Numbered from the stretch's first letter, positions 24,911 through 34,090 are shown. The stretch: 64,000 bases of DNA from Anaerocolumna jejuensis DSM 15929 (GCF_900142215.1 NZ_FRAC01000008.1:105018-169017), one strand, 5' to 3'. Made by a program: numbers and translations. The notes: generated by a model from the letters alone, not told the origin.

Positions 24911-25231
24911 TTATATTATCTGCCATGTTCTTACCTTATCCAGTGTCAGCTTCCTTTCGCACAGGGACAGGTATTGGTCCAGACTGCAAAACAAATCAAC
25001 TGCCCGGTCAAAATCACCGGACATCCGGTGCCTGTTTGCTTTTACCTCTTCCGCCAGCTCCTTTAGCTTCTCTCCGGCAAAGGTGAGCCCGCACTGCCTG
25101 CAGGTATCCGATATTTTATCCATTTCCTCCAGTGTCCCGTCATGAGCGGATACCAGGCCGCTGGTAAACAAATCGGAAAGCAGCCTTTTTGTCTCTCCTA
25201 GGACTTCTTCCAGATAATCCATTTCTTCCAT
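24911..25231 (-). CDS. Small hypothetical protein inside the YehI/L/M/P/Q-like operon
   Basis: A 106-residue soluble, helical, acidic protein. It contains LEEVLGETKRLLSDLFTSGL, a CRQCG pair near the middle, AGEKLKELAEEVKANRHRM and a C-terminal DLFCSLDQYLSLCERKL. ATG 25231 is preferred because GGAGG lies 8 nt upstream. The alternative ATG 25246 overlaps that site. I do not recognise the family. Its position between the SWIM and DUF4132 genes suggests an accessory subunit of the same system. Confidence 0.6.
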   Translation of the reverse strand: MEEMDYLEEVLGETKRLLSDLFTSGLVSAHDGTLEEMDKISDTCRQCGLTFAGEKLKELAEEVKANRHRMSGDFDRAVDLFCSLDQYLSLCERKLTLDKVRTWQII

Positions 25232-25261
25232 GCCAAATTCCTCCATGCCCTTTTCTTACAC

Positions 25262-25490
25262 GCCTTCCCACAGGGCTGTTCACAATCTTCAGAGCTGTAA
25301 ATGTCATTCTTAAGAGCGACCACGACATAATTCAGATGTGTCAACACTATCCTTCAGGGCTGTCAACATTATCCTTCTGGGATGCCAATGTTATCCTTCA
25401 GAGCTGTCAATACCATCCTTCTGGGCTGTCAGCACTATTCTTCAGAGCTGCCCACGACATCCTCCTGGGATATCACACCGTCTCTGATAT
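25262..25490. repeat. Degenerate 22-bp tandem repeat array, about ten units
   Basis: Units like TATCCTTCAGGGCTGTCAACAT repeat in register every 22 bp, with conserved CTTC-GGGCTGTCAA core and variable ends. At least six clear units lie at 25347-25478, with more decayed ones to the left. It fills the gap between the SWIM gene stop and the small ORF. Read on the minus strand each unit carries a TTGACA-like hexamer. A 22-bp period is not a codon multiple, so it is unlikely to be coding. Confidence 0.75.
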
Positions 25491-25508
25491 CTGTCAGTGA
25501 TTCCTCTC

Positions 25509-27416
25509 CTACTCCAGATCATCATAATAATTAATAGGATAAAGTCTCATAATCCCTTCCTTTACATAAAGGAAGCCAAAGAAGCAGGGTACTTCCGCGT
25601 CTCCCTGTCCGATTCTCTTTGCCAGACGCTCCAGATACCGTATGGTATAATGCTCTGTTTTCGAGTAGGACACTTCCAGAAGAATTTTCTGTTCCTCTTT
25701 GTCGTACAGCTCCATGGAATACTGCTGCTTGATACTATCAAAGGATGGATTTTTTATATAGGCCGGCTGCAAAAGAACCAGGTTGTTCTCAGCCTCTCCC
25801 TCCTGCTGCCAGGAATCAGCCAGACGTTCGTCAAATACCTGCTTAAAGCTCTCAAAATACTGGCCTTTTAACTTCTCCCTTACCAGCCTTCGCCGCCCCA
25901 GATATTCCGCTCTTGCCTCAGCTGAGGAGGAAAGCCTGTGTTCCCGGGAGGCCTTCCCATTCTGTAAAAGGATTCCGGCCTCTGCCAGCTCCTCCAGCTT
26001 GCAGGGGAGTTCCCAGGGGGCTTTTCCCTGGTCAACCGGAGCTCTTCTCTTTTCCTTTTCATAAAAAACAGGTCTTGCATTGGTATAGGTATACCATTCC
26101 AGGGTATCCTCATTCAGAAAATAGAAGGTCTCTCCCTCATAGCCGGATTTGCTGACAAACTCCCTTTGCCCCATACCGGAGAGCTTAAGGGGAGGACAAG
26201 GGAAATACCCGGTACGGAATTCTCCTGCAAGCTCCCTGACTTCTTCATTGGTCTGTGCCTTTTCCAGGGCCTCTGCCTTCCGGTAAAGGCTGCACAGCCG
26301 ATGCAGCAGCAGTTTCACCTGAAAGGACGCTGTCCTCTTAAAATACAGTTGGTATTCAGCGCTTAATTCCCTTAAATCCCTTTCAAAATCCGGCAGCTCC
26401 CGGTTATGACCGATAATAGCCAGCCGTTCCAGGGAATCCATTACCGTCTGCGAGCTTCTGGCTAAGCCTGTTACCAGCTGTTCACCCAGAAAATCCTTCA
26501 GCAGTCTGGCAAATTCCCTTACCTCCTCCCATTGAAGGGGATTCTTCTCCTCCCATTCCGGCAGCAGCTCCTCCACTGTTAATTTTCCGGCATACAGCTG
26601 GTAGGATAGGACTGCTTCCGCCTTATGCTGGCAGAACTCTTTTTTATGGCAGCTGCAGGAGGAATATTCGACGGGCTCCAGCAAACGGACGGTTATGTCC
26701 GTATCCGGAAAATGGACGGTAATAATGGAGCTTACCCTAATATCCGGCTTCATACCCTGGTTTAGGGCATAGTACAGACTCTGAAACCGCTTTTCTCCTA
26801 TTGCCTTCTTTAATTTTACCAAAGGATATCCCAAAATTGTAGGGAAGGCTTCCTGCTGCCGGACATTCTCTGCCATTTCCCCCGCCTTTTGCCCGCTCTC
26901 CTTTATTCCGCCTGCCTGCCTTTCTTTTAGGGCTCCCTCTTCCTCCGTTTTCCTTAATTCTTTACTGTTTTCTTTTCCCTTTTCTTCTCCAGTTTTTTGT
27001 CTGTTTTCTTCTCCAGCTTTATCTCCGTTTTCTTCTCCCTTTTCCTCTCTTATTTTTTCTCCGTTTCCCTCTTCTGTTTTTTCTCCATTTTCTTCTTCTG
27101 TTTTTTCTCCGTTTTCTTCTTCCTTCTCCCCATTCCCATCTTTACCGGAATTGTACAAATCCCTGGCATAAAGAACAGCCATTACGATATGCTTGCAGAT
27201 ACTTCTGGAAGGGCAGCTGCATTTGCTCTCTCCCAGGGGATATACCAGGGTACAGGTGGCATCCTCCACTTGTACCGTAAGACAGTTTTCTTCTTCCGTC
27301 AGGCTAAGAGCTGCCTGCTCCAAATCCTTGCAGGCCCTTTTCACAATTCCCTTATTTGTCAGCCCGGTAAGATATTCTTCATTGGCGCCCTGGAGGCGTT
27401 GCTTCCATTCACTCAT
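25509..27416 (-). CDS. SWIM zinc-finger protein, YehQ-like
   Basis: A 635-residue protein with two SWIM-type CxCxnCxH clusters: CSCPSRSICKH (Cys66, Cys68, Cys74, His76) and CSCHKKEFCQH (Cys254, Cys256, Cys262, His264). Between them residues ~92-185 form a charged low-complexity linker made of repeats like ENGEKTEE. The remainder is helical and unlabelled. It starts with an ATGA overlap on the VWA gene stop, so the two are translationally coupled. SWIM domains bind DNA or protein. The E. coli counterpart lies next to a VWA gene in the same way. Function is unknown. Confidence 0.82.
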   Translation of the reverse strand: MSEWKQRLQGANEEYLTGLTNKGIVKRACKDLEQAALSLTEEENCLTVQVEDATCTLVYPLGESKCSCPSRSICKHIVMAVLYARDLYNSGKDGNGEKEEENGEKTEEENGEKTEEGNGEKIREEKGEENGDKAGEENRQKTGEEKGKENSKELRKTEEEGALKERQAGGIKESGQKAGEMAENVRQQEAFPTILGYPLVKLKKAIGEKRFQSLYYALNQGMKPDIRVSSIITVHFPDTDITVRLLEPVEYSSCSCHKKEFCQHKAEAVLSYQLYAGKLTVEELLPEWEEKNPLQWEEVREFARLLKDFLGEQLVTGLARSSQTVMDSLERLAIIGHNRELPDFERDLRELSAEYQLYFKRTASFQVKLLLHRLCSLYRKAEALEKAQTNEEVRELAGEFRTGYFPCPPLKLSGMGQREFVSKSGYEGETFYFLNEDTLEWYTYTNARPVFYEKEKRRAPVDQGKAPWELPCKLEELAEAGILLQNGKASREHRLSSSAEARAEYLGRRRLVREKLKGQYFESFKQVFDERLADSWQQEGEAENNLVLLQPAYIKNPSFDSIKQQYSMELYDKEEQKILLEVSYSKTEHYTIRYLERLAKRIGQGDAEVPCFFGFLYVKEGIMRLYPINYYDDLE

Positions 27417-28534
27417 CCGACTATCCTCCCCACCCAGTCTGCCAGCCCCTCCGGTGTCATGGCAGCTACATGGGCTCCCAGGTCTGCCAGGCGGGAGGCT
27501 GCATTCCTGTCATAATTGGGGTTGGCCTCCATATCAAGGGCTGTAAGGGCAATGAATTTGGCCCCGGATTCGATAATCTGCCTGCTTATGGAGTATAACC
27601 TCTGGTAACCCCCTCCTTCATAGAGGTCCGATATGAGCACTACCATGGTCCGGCTGGGATTTTCAATGAGCCCTTCACAATAAGACAGGGCACCTGCAAT
27701 ATCGGTTCCGCCGCCCAGCTGGACACTCATAAGGGTTTCCACCGGGTCCTCCACATAGCCGCTTAAATCCACTACATTGGTGTCGAATATAACTAGTCTG
27801 GTATCCAGCATGGGAAGCCTGGCAAAAATCCCGGCAGTCACTGCACTGTGTATTACCGAATCCAGCATGGAGCCGCTTTCATCTACAGCTAAGATAATCC
27901 GCCAGGTGTTGTATTTCTTTATTCTGGCATGGAAATAAACCCGGTTAAGCACCAGCTGCCTGCTCTCCCTATCGTAATATTTTAAATTGTTGTATATTGT
28001 TTTTTTAATGTCCAAATTTCGAATGGAGGGTACATGACTGGCCTTTGTACGGTCCAGCTTTCCAAGCAGGGCTTTCTTCATATCCTGCTCCAGCTTCTTC
28101 ATCAGCTCCTCCGCCACCTTCTTCACGATTCTTCGGGCGGTTTCAAGAACCTCTCCTTTCATCATGGATTTCAGCTGAAGAATCGTCTTCAGCAATTCCT
28201 GGTTAGGCTCCAGCTTCTCCAATACTTCCTTATCGGTTAACAGCTCGGACATGCCGTAATTCTCCAATGCATGGTGCTCCATAATTTCCACAGTTTCCTT
28301 TGGAAAGAGCACCCGGATTTTATTCAGCCAGCCGGAAACTGTCAAATTGGAATCACCGCTGCCGCCTTCTTTTCGTACTCCCGAATCTTCTCCATACTCT
28401 TTTGAATATAAATAATCCAGCACTTCTTCCATCTCCATGTAGTGAAGCTCCGCACCTTCAAAGGATAGATGCTCTTTGGAATACTTGCCCAGAATCAGCC
28501 GCCATTTATTCAATTGCTCCATATCGTCTGCCAT
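27413..28534 (-). CDS. VWA (von Willebrand A) domain protein, YehP-like
   Basis: A 373-residue cytoplasmic protein. The C-terminal VWA domain has a complete metal-ion-dependent adhesion site: DESGSM, the Thr in LGGGTDIAGAL and the Asp in VLISDLYEGGG. The amino half is helical (LKSMMKGEVLETARRIVKKV). ATG 28534 with AGGTGA 5 nt upstream is preferred to GTG 28561. VWA proteins of this type act with MoxR ATPases in assembly or remodelling. Gene order MoxR, DUF5682, VWA, SWIM is conserved with E. coli yehL-M-P-Q. Confidence 0.85.
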   Translation of the reverse strand: MADDMEQLNKWRLILGKYSKEHLSFEGAELHYMEMEEVLDYLYSKEYGEDSGVRKEGGSGDSNLTVSGWLNKIRVLFPKETVEIMEHHALENYGMSELLTDKEVLEKLEPNQELLKTILQLKSMMKGEVLETARRIVKKVAEELMKKLEQDMKKALLGKLDRTKASHVPSIRNLDIKKTIYNNLKYYDRESRQLVLNRVYFHARIKKYNTWRIILAVDESGSMLDSVIHSAVTAGIFARLPMLDTRLVIFDTNVVDLSGYVEDPVETLMSVQLGGGTDIAGALSYCEGLIENPSRTMVVLISDLYEGGGYQRLYSISRQIIESGAKFIALTALDMEANPNYDRNAASRLADLGAHVAAMTPEGLADWVGRIVG

Positions 28535-28567
28535 TGTATCACCTGCCTTTTCCTTTTTCACCGGCTG

Positions 28568-30961
28568 CTACATTCTATTTAATACCTTATCGTTAAGGTC
28601 TTTGCCGTATTTATAAATCAGAGGGGAGATTTCCCGTAAGGATAACAGCTCCTTTCCCTTAATTCCATGATGCTCTGCTGCCTTCCTTGCAATCTCATCA
28701 ATTTCTCTTGGTGTAAAATAGCCAAAGGCCATGCGAAGCTCCGGCAGGATTCCCATAAAATCTTCTTCCGACAGCTTTTCCAGAAAGGTATCCATCATTC
28801 CAATAAAGGAATCTCCCACAAATACCAAATCCCTTGCAGTAAAGAAGAGTCCCCGGAACAGCTTTGCCCCCGACAGCAGCTTGTCATGGGTACCTGCCAT
28901 ATAGCCATAGCAGACCTGTTCAATTTCCGAAACCCCACTCCTTCCGCTGCCATAGAGAATTCCCCTGATACAGCCCTCCAGTCCTGCCTGTATCTGTACC
29001 TGCAGCAATTTTTCCAGAGCTTCGTAAAATAGTTCTGCTTTATCCTGGTATTCCTGCCTTTGCATCAATTGATAGAGGCTCTGTAACGCCGTCATGGTGG
29101 AAGGCACATCCTCTTCCTTCAGTCCGGCCATAAGGGGAAGGAGGAAGATGATTTTTTCACAGGCAGTGCCGATAAGATCTGACAGCTCTAAATCTGTCTG
29201 ATACAGCCGGTTCTGCTCCTCCAGCATAATCAGCCCGGACAGGGCCTCCACCAGAGAAAAGAAATCCTCATCCCTGCGAAGAATCGTTTCCATCCGGTAC
29301 ATAATTCCAGGGAGCTGCTCTTTCATCCCCATTTCATACATCTGCGTCAGCAGCAGGGTTCCTTCCCTGCTGTTCATTTCCTCCTTCATACGCTTTAAAG
29401 CGATGGCTGCACAGGCCTCTGTCATACTGGCTCCGGATACGGATACGTCAATAAGAGCCGCCACGACCTGACTGCTCCATTTATATTTCCATATCTCCCG
29501 AATCAGATTCTTATCCTTTTTAGTCCGAAGATTGGGTCCTTTTACTTTGTGCGCAAATGCCGTATTCAGAAATTCTGTCTGGTAAAAAAATTTGCTGATG
29601 TCACGGTGCCTTTTTGACGAAAATATCTCAAGAGTTACTTCATTGGACAGAGTCGAGCGGATATTCAACCGAAACTGCCTGCACCTTTCTTCAAAGTCCT
29701 GCACAATGGGCGGAATACTGGCATTTTTACACAGACTGCCTATACCGTTCCCTGTCAGCTTCTCCTTCAGGATACGAAGAGGCAATTCGGTTGAAGGGCC
29801 ATACTCACCCTTTACAAAGCAGGCCAGAATACTGTCAAAAAGTTCATAGACACCCGGTGCCCCTTTTCCCCGAAGGGATGCCAGGCCCGTAAGCATAGAA
29901 TAGGCACAAATCTCATCATAGGAAGACAGGCCCCCTTCCTTCTTACGCATTGCTCCCCCGGTTGCTACAAGGTATTTTAAGGCCGTATCTTCAAAGGCCC
30001 TGAGATTATTCTTTTCTGCTTCCTCGTATATATCCTGGTAATATCCCGGATAGGGCATACCGCTGGCATAGCCGTTGAGACTGTCACAGGCTTCCATGGA
30101 ATAAGACATCAGATAAGTTCCCTCCGCCTCCTTCTCCATAGCATGAAGGGGATATTCTTTTAAGGGCACGGTTTTATCCCTGCAAAGCTTTACCAGGGCC
30201 GGGGTATGAAAGCCTCCTGTTACGACCAGGATTTTATGGAAATCCTTTTCCTTCTCCCGAATCTTTTGTGCCATAAAAGCTTCCCTGCTCAGGCACCCTT
30301 CTGCTTCCAGGTCTGCCTCGCCTGAATGATGCCTGGATAGAATGCAGTAAGCCAGCATATGCTTTACAAACTGCTCCGTACTCTCCTGCATTCCTTCAAT
30401 CTCAAAGTATTTCTCCCATAATTCGTCAAAGCTCCTAAGACCTGCTTTTGCTACCAGCTCTTCGATGTACTTATTCTTTGATAGCAGATAATCATCATTA
30501 TAGTTGCTTTTTTCTTCTTTTTTTAATAGTCCCCTGCCAATTTCGGAGGCTATTAGTATCTCACTGTAAGGAAGGTCAATAAACTCTGCCTTGATTCCTC
30601 TTTTAACCCCTTCTCTGACCGAAACCAGCTCAGGAGAGCAATCCAAAAAAGGATAGTAGCATTTATAATCTTCCTTTTCTTCACTGATATAGCCCTTTGC
30701 ATCCCGGTAGGAATAATAAATGGCAATGGGTGCCCTGGTGTCCTCATGGGTCATAACCGCAAGGAGCTCATTTGCGCTTATGGGCCCTTCCACTAAAATG
30801 CAGTCCGGCCTGTATTCCTCAATGACTTTTTTTAAATGCCAGGCACAGGCAGGGCTGTGGTGTCTCACGGGAAAATACACAGCCGGCCGGTTATAGGAAA
30901 AAGCCTCCGCAAATACTTCCTCTATCTGATCCATTTCCTCGCTTCGTAGTACTTCATCCAT
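28568..30961 (-). CDS. DUF5682 protein, YehM-like
   Basis: A 797-residue protein. The amino-terminal region has PVRHHSPACAWHLKKVIEEY followed by CILVEGP, and later ILVVTGGFHTPALVKL, all typical of DUF5682, whose chemistry is unknown. The His-rich and TGGFH motifs suggest a hydrolase-like or binding domain, an inference. The C-terminal half is helical (VSEIEQVCYGYMAGTHDKLL, FGYFTPREIDEIARKAAEH). The start overlaps the MoxR gene by 40 bp, with GAGG 7 nt upstream. Third component of the MoxR-VWA system. Confidence 0.82.
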   Translation of the reverse strand: MDEVLRSEEMDQIEEVFAEAFSYNRPAVYFPVRHHSPACAWHLKKVIEEYRPDCILVEGPISANELLAVMTHEDTRAPIAIYYSYRDAKGYISEEKEDYKCYYPFLDCSPELVSVREGVKRGIKAEFIDLPYSEILIASEIGRGLLKKEEKSNYNDDYLLSKNKYIEELVAKAGLRSFDELWEKYFEIEGMQESTEQFVKHMLAYCILSRHHSGEADLEAEGCLSREAFMAQKIREKEKDFHKILVVTGGFHTPALVKLCRDKTVPLKEYPLHAMEKEAEGTYLMSYSMEACDSLNGYASGMPYPGYYQDIYEEAEKNNLRAFEDTALKYLVATGGAMRKKEGGLSSYDEICAYSMLTGLASLRGKGAPGVYELFDSILACFVKGEYGPSTELPLRILKEKLTGNGIGSLCKNASIPPIVQDFEERCRQFRLNIRSTLSNEVTLEIFSSKRHRDISKFFYQTEFLNTAFAHKVKGPNLRTKKDKNLIREIWKYKWSSQVVAALIDVSVSGASMTEACAAIALKRMKEEMNSREGTLLLTQMYEMGMKEQLPGIMYRMETILRRDEDFFSLVEALSGLIMLEEQNRLYQTDLELSDLIGTACEKIIFLLPLMAGLKEEDVPSTMTALQSLYQLMQRQEYQDKAELFYEALEKLLQVQIQAGLEGCIRGILYGSGRSGVSEIEQVCYGYMAGTHDKLLSGAKLFRGLFFTARDLVFVGDSFIGMMDTFLEKLSEEDFMGILPELRMAFGYFTPREIDEIARKAAEHHGIKGKELLSLREISPLIYKYGKDLNDKVLNRM

Positions 30962-32037
30962 AATCCGCCCTCTTTATTTCCTTTGTCCCTGATAACTGTG
31001 TTAAAATATCCCTTTATCTTTTCAATATCGTCTCTGTTTTCCTTGGCAACGGCTCCCAGCAGGTTCTGTACCAGACAGTCCGTACTAAGGCTTCCGTCTC
31101 CGTAATAATAACCTGTCAGCATGGTCTGATAATAAACGGAAACTGCCTCTGCCGTACTCATAACAGCAGCGGGTCTATCTATCTGGTGCCCCATACTGGA
31201 AATCCCTTCACGCAATTCATGATAGGTGGAAGCCAGTAATTCCGCGATATCTTCATCGGCTGTTTTCTCTATGCTGCTTTCCTTTGCCAGTTTATTTACT
31301 TCATTGATTATGATTTGTTTTTCCAAAGCCGCTTCCCTAATGGGGAATACCGTTTCAAAATTAAACCTGCGCTTAAGGGCGCTGCTCATTTCATTGACCC
31401 CTTTATCCCTGGTGTTGGCTGTTCCGATCACATTAAAACCCTGTCTGGCAAATAAAAAGCCCTCTTCCCTGAGCTCCGGCACATTCAGCACCTTGTCACT
31501 CAGGACGCTGATTAAGCTGTCCTGTATTTCCGCCGGTGTTCTTGTGATTTCCTCAAACCTTGTGATAATTCCCTTTTCCATACCGACATACAGGGGAGAA
31601 GGTACCAATGCCTCCCTGACCGGACCTTTTGCTAAAAGCAGGGCATAATTCCAGGAGTATTTAATCATATCCTCTGTTGTTCCCGCTGTTCCCTGGACGG
31701 TATTGGTGCTTACCCCGCTGATAGCCGCCGATAAAAGCTCTGACAGCATGGTCTTTGCAGTTCCGGGCTCTCCTACCAGCATCAGTCCGCGGTTTCCGGC
31801 CAGCGTCACAATACAGCGCTCCACCAAGGCATCGTTTCCCAAATACTTTTTCTGAATATGGTATTCCTTACCCTCAAAAACAATGGGGTTCCTGCTTCCT
31901 AATATAAAGGTCTTAACTGCCTGAGGCGACATCTGCCAGTTTAAAGGCTTTCTCGCCGTGTCATTTGCCTGTATAGCCCGCAGTTCCTCTTCATATTCCA
32001 CTTCTACCGGGGGCTTTATCTGCACCTTTGAATTCAT
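30922..32037 (-). CDS. MoxR-family AAA+ ATPase, YehL-like
   Basis: A 371-residue AAA+ ATPase. Walker A is VGEPGTAKTML near 88-98, and the Walker B region is RFEEITRTPAEIQDSLISVL. Sensor 1 is GTANTRDKGVNEMSSALKRR, with the arginine finger region ALKRRFNFETVFPI. MoxR ATPases remodel or assemble partner proteins together with VWA proteins. It is the first gene of a six-gene run ending at 21159. A likely extended -10 (TGATATAAT) lies at 32121-32129. There is no membrane segment, so the system acts in the cytoplasm. Confidence 0.88.
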   Translation of the reverse strand: MNSKVQIKPPVEVEYEEELRAIQANDTARKPLNWQMSPQAVKTFILGSRNPIVFEGKEYHIQKKYLGNDALVERCIVTLAGNRGLMLVGEPGTAKTMLSELLSAAISGVSTNTVQGTAGTTEDMIKYSWNYALLLAKGPVREALVPSPLYVGMEKGIITRFEEITRTPAEIQDSLISVLSDKVLNVPELREEGFLFARQGFNVIGTANTRDKGVNEMSSALKRRFNFETVFPIREAALEKQIIINEVNKLAKESSIEKTADEDIAELLASTYHELREGISSMGHQIDRPAAVMSTAEAVSVYYQTMLTGYYYGDGSLSTDCLVQNLLGAVAKENRDDIEKIKGYFNTVIRDKGNKEGGLWMKYYEARKWIR

Positions 32038-32120
32038 CCTGATATCTCCTTTTGTTCTCCATGAAATTATGTATTCCTTTGGTTGTACATCCTTTTCATG
32101 CCAAAGGCATTATTTGTCAT

Positions 32121-32129
32121 ATTATATCA
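32121..32129 (-). promoter_or_regulatory. Extended -10 element upstream of the MoxR operon
   Basis: TGATATAAT on the minus strand, 84 nt before the MoxR ATG, without a good -35. A short hairpin ATGCC-AAA-GGCAT lies at 32099-32111. Otherwise 32038-32344 shows no gene. Confidence 0.4.
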
Positions 32130-32344
32130 TAGGATTGCAGGATATGCTTCTACTTTTTTCTGCAACATGAATAGTACGATAGACCGATAACAGCCCTGAA
32201 TATCCTTGAAAAATGAAAAAAGCTATCAGAATTCCGGGTAACGTTCATATTCCGGCGTGCATATGATGTAGAAAAATGGAGTAATCCGTCTTTAATCAAA
32301 CCCTATAGGAGTCCATAAAGAAATGAAGGAAAGAAGGTATCTAA

Positions 32345-34063
32345 ATGGAGGAAGATTTTCTTGGCGGCTTGACAGGGCGTATTGTCATTCCCTCTGACCC
32401 TGATTATAACCTGGCCAGACAGGGCTGGAATCATGCGGTACAGAACTATCCTCTTATTATTAATTACTGCCAGTCCCAGCAGGATGTACGCAATGCAGTC
32501 TTATGGTCTGTAAACCACAGCTTTCCCCTTCGTGTTCGAAGCGGAGGCCATAATTATGAAGGATATTCAAACGGCAATCGTGTTCTGGTAATTGATTTAA
32601 GTGAAATGAATAGCATTACATTAGAGGAAGAAAAAAATTTACTTCATATTCAAGGAGGAGTCACGAACAGGCTGCTTTATGACTTTGTTTCACAAAAGGG
32701 CTACCCTTTTCCAGGCGGTACCTGCCCGACAGTAGGTGTCAGCGGTTATGCCTCCGGCGGAGGCTGGGGACTTTCCTGCCGCTATCTGGGTTTAGGGTGT
32801 GACAGCCTTGAAGAATTTGAGCTGGTAGATTACCGGGGAACTGTACTAAAAGCAAATAAAAGCTGTAATTCAGACCTCTTTTGGGCTTGCCGAGGCGCAG
32901 GCGGCGGCAACTTTGGAGTTATTACTTCCATGACCTTTCAGCTGCCTAAAAAAACCAGAAATGTTACCTTAATTGAAATTGACTATCTTCATGTAGATTC
33001 CCTGATACAGGAGAGGTTTCTTAAGGTCTGGCAGAACTGGCAGGCCACTGCCGACAATCGAATGACCTTATTAGCAAGAATCTATCACACGGAAGCGGAC
33101 GGTCCCGCCATGCTTGTAAGGGGATTTTTCTATGGAAAACCAGCGGAAGCAAAAGAAATGTTAGAACCCTTCCTGCTTCTGCCCAAAGCAGTAAAAAACA
33201 TTGAATACGTTACCTTCCTGGAAGCGGTTACAATTATCGGAAGCTTTTATCCCCCTTTTGAGAAATTCCAGGCCGTCAGTGGTTTCGTCTTCCAGGATTT
33301 CGTTCCCAGTGAAAGAGCCCAGTTGGTCAGCTTGATTGAGGCACCGGCACCGGGTTCTGTCTTTACCGGCTTATCCCTGTATGCATTAGGAGGCAAAGTG
33401 TCCGAAACAGGAACCAATGATACCGCTTTCTTTTACAGAAAAGCCCGTTACATCCTATGGCTCGAAACAATCTGGGAGGATGACCGGTATGCTTGCTACA
33501 ATAGGAACTGGATAGCCTGCCGTTATCCCGAGTTCAATTCTCTGACCACCGGCTCCTATGTAAATTTCCCATATTCCGGACTTTATTGTTATAAAAAGAA
33601 ATACTTTGGCGGTCACGTAAGACCCCTGGAAGAAATCAAGCTAAAATATGATCCTGACAATGTATTTACCTTTCCGCAGGGCTTGTTCCCCAGCGGCAAT
33701 AGCCCCTTCGAACCGGTTAATAACTCGCAAAATCCTCTGAAAGATATCCCTTGGGATTCATTAGTGGATTTGCTGGAGGCAGAAAAACAAAAGGAGACAG
33801 AGAAACAACAAGGATCAGAGAATCAACAAGAGGCTGAAAATCAGCAGGAATCAGGAAGTCAACAAGGGGCTGAAAACAAACTGAAGCCAGGAAATCAACA
33901 GGAATCAGAAACTCAACAAGGGGCTGAAAATCAGCAGGGATTAGGAGAACAACTGGGTACTGAAAATAAACTGACACCTGAAAATCAACAAAACACAAGA
34001 AGTTCAAGAAATCCAAGAGGTTTCCGATATGTTACTCGACGCAGAAAATATAGAAGTTTTTGA
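32345..34063 (+). CDS. Berberine-bridge-type FAD-linked oxidase with Gln/Glu-rich tail
   Basis: A 572-residue flavoprotein of the vanillyl-alcohol oxidase fold. His69 in RSGGHNYEGYS and Cys127 in GGTCPTVGVSGYASGGGWG match the two residues that bind FAD covalently in berberine-bridge enzymes, so bicovalent flavin is likely. The carboxyl BBE motif NFPYSGLYCYKKKYFGGH and YDPDNVFTFPQGL are present. From about residue 478 to 560 the protein continues as a repetitive Gln/Glu/Asn tract (ENQQEAENQQE-like), ending in a basic RYVTRRRKYRSF. No signal peptide is seen. AGAAGG lies 7 nt before the ATG. Oligosaccharide or alcohol oxidation is the family norm; the substrate is unknown. Confidence 0.88.
   Translation: MEEDFLGGLTGRIVIPSDPDYNLARQGWNHAVQNYPLIINYCQSQQDVRNAVLWSVNHSFPLRVRSGGHNYEGYSNGNRVLVIDLSEMNSITLEEEKNLLHIQGGVTNRLLYDFVSQKGYPFPGGTCPTVGVSGYASGGGWGLSCRYLGLGCDSLEEFELVDYRGTVLKANKSCNSDLFWACRGAGGGNFGVITSMTFQLPKKTRNVTLIEIDYLHVDSLIQERFLKVWQNWQATADNRMTLLARIYHTEADGPAMLVRGFFYGKPAEAKEMLEPFLLLPKAVKNIEYVTFLEAVTIIGSFYPPFEKFQAVSGFVFQDFVPSERAQLVSLIEAPAPGSVFTGLSLYALGGKVSETGTNDTAFFYRKARYILWLETIWEDDRYACYNRNWIACRYPEFNSLTTGSYVNFPYSGLYCYKKKYFGGHVRPLEEIKLKYDPDNVFTFPQGLFPSGNSPFEPVNNSQNPLKDIPWDSLVDLLEAEKQKETEKQQGSENQQEAENQQESGSQQGAENKLKPGNQQESETQQGAENQQGLGEQLGTENKLTPENQQNTRSSRNPRGFRYVTRRRKYRSF
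33775..33995 (+). repeat. In-frame repeat tract encoding the Gln/Glu-rich tail
   Basis: Imperfect repeats such as CAACAAGGGGCTGAAAA and AATCAACAGGAATCAG recur in coding frame. They encode ENQQ/ESQQ/GAEN units at the C-terminus of the flavoprotein. Confidence 0.7.
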
Positions 34064-34090
34064 TTGTTTATTTATAGTTATTACGAAATT

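Noticed and set aside
25189..25500. Plus-strand frame of 103 codons across the 22-bp repeats
   Set aside because: Repeats are not a multiple of three, no ribosome binding site, and it opposes the operon.
24911..25508. rRNA, tRNA or other known RNA gene in the gap regions
   Set aside because: No cloverleaf or rRNA core sequence was recognised anywhere in the window.
21159..32037. Proven anti-phage defence island
   Set aside because: The gene families resemble MoxR-VWA systems, but no restriction, toxin or nuclease effector is present, so defence is only one hypothesis.
33717..34016. Minus-strand frame of 99 codons with repeated VDFLIPADFQ units
   Set aside because: It is the complement of the Gln/Glu-rich tail of the flavoprotein gene.
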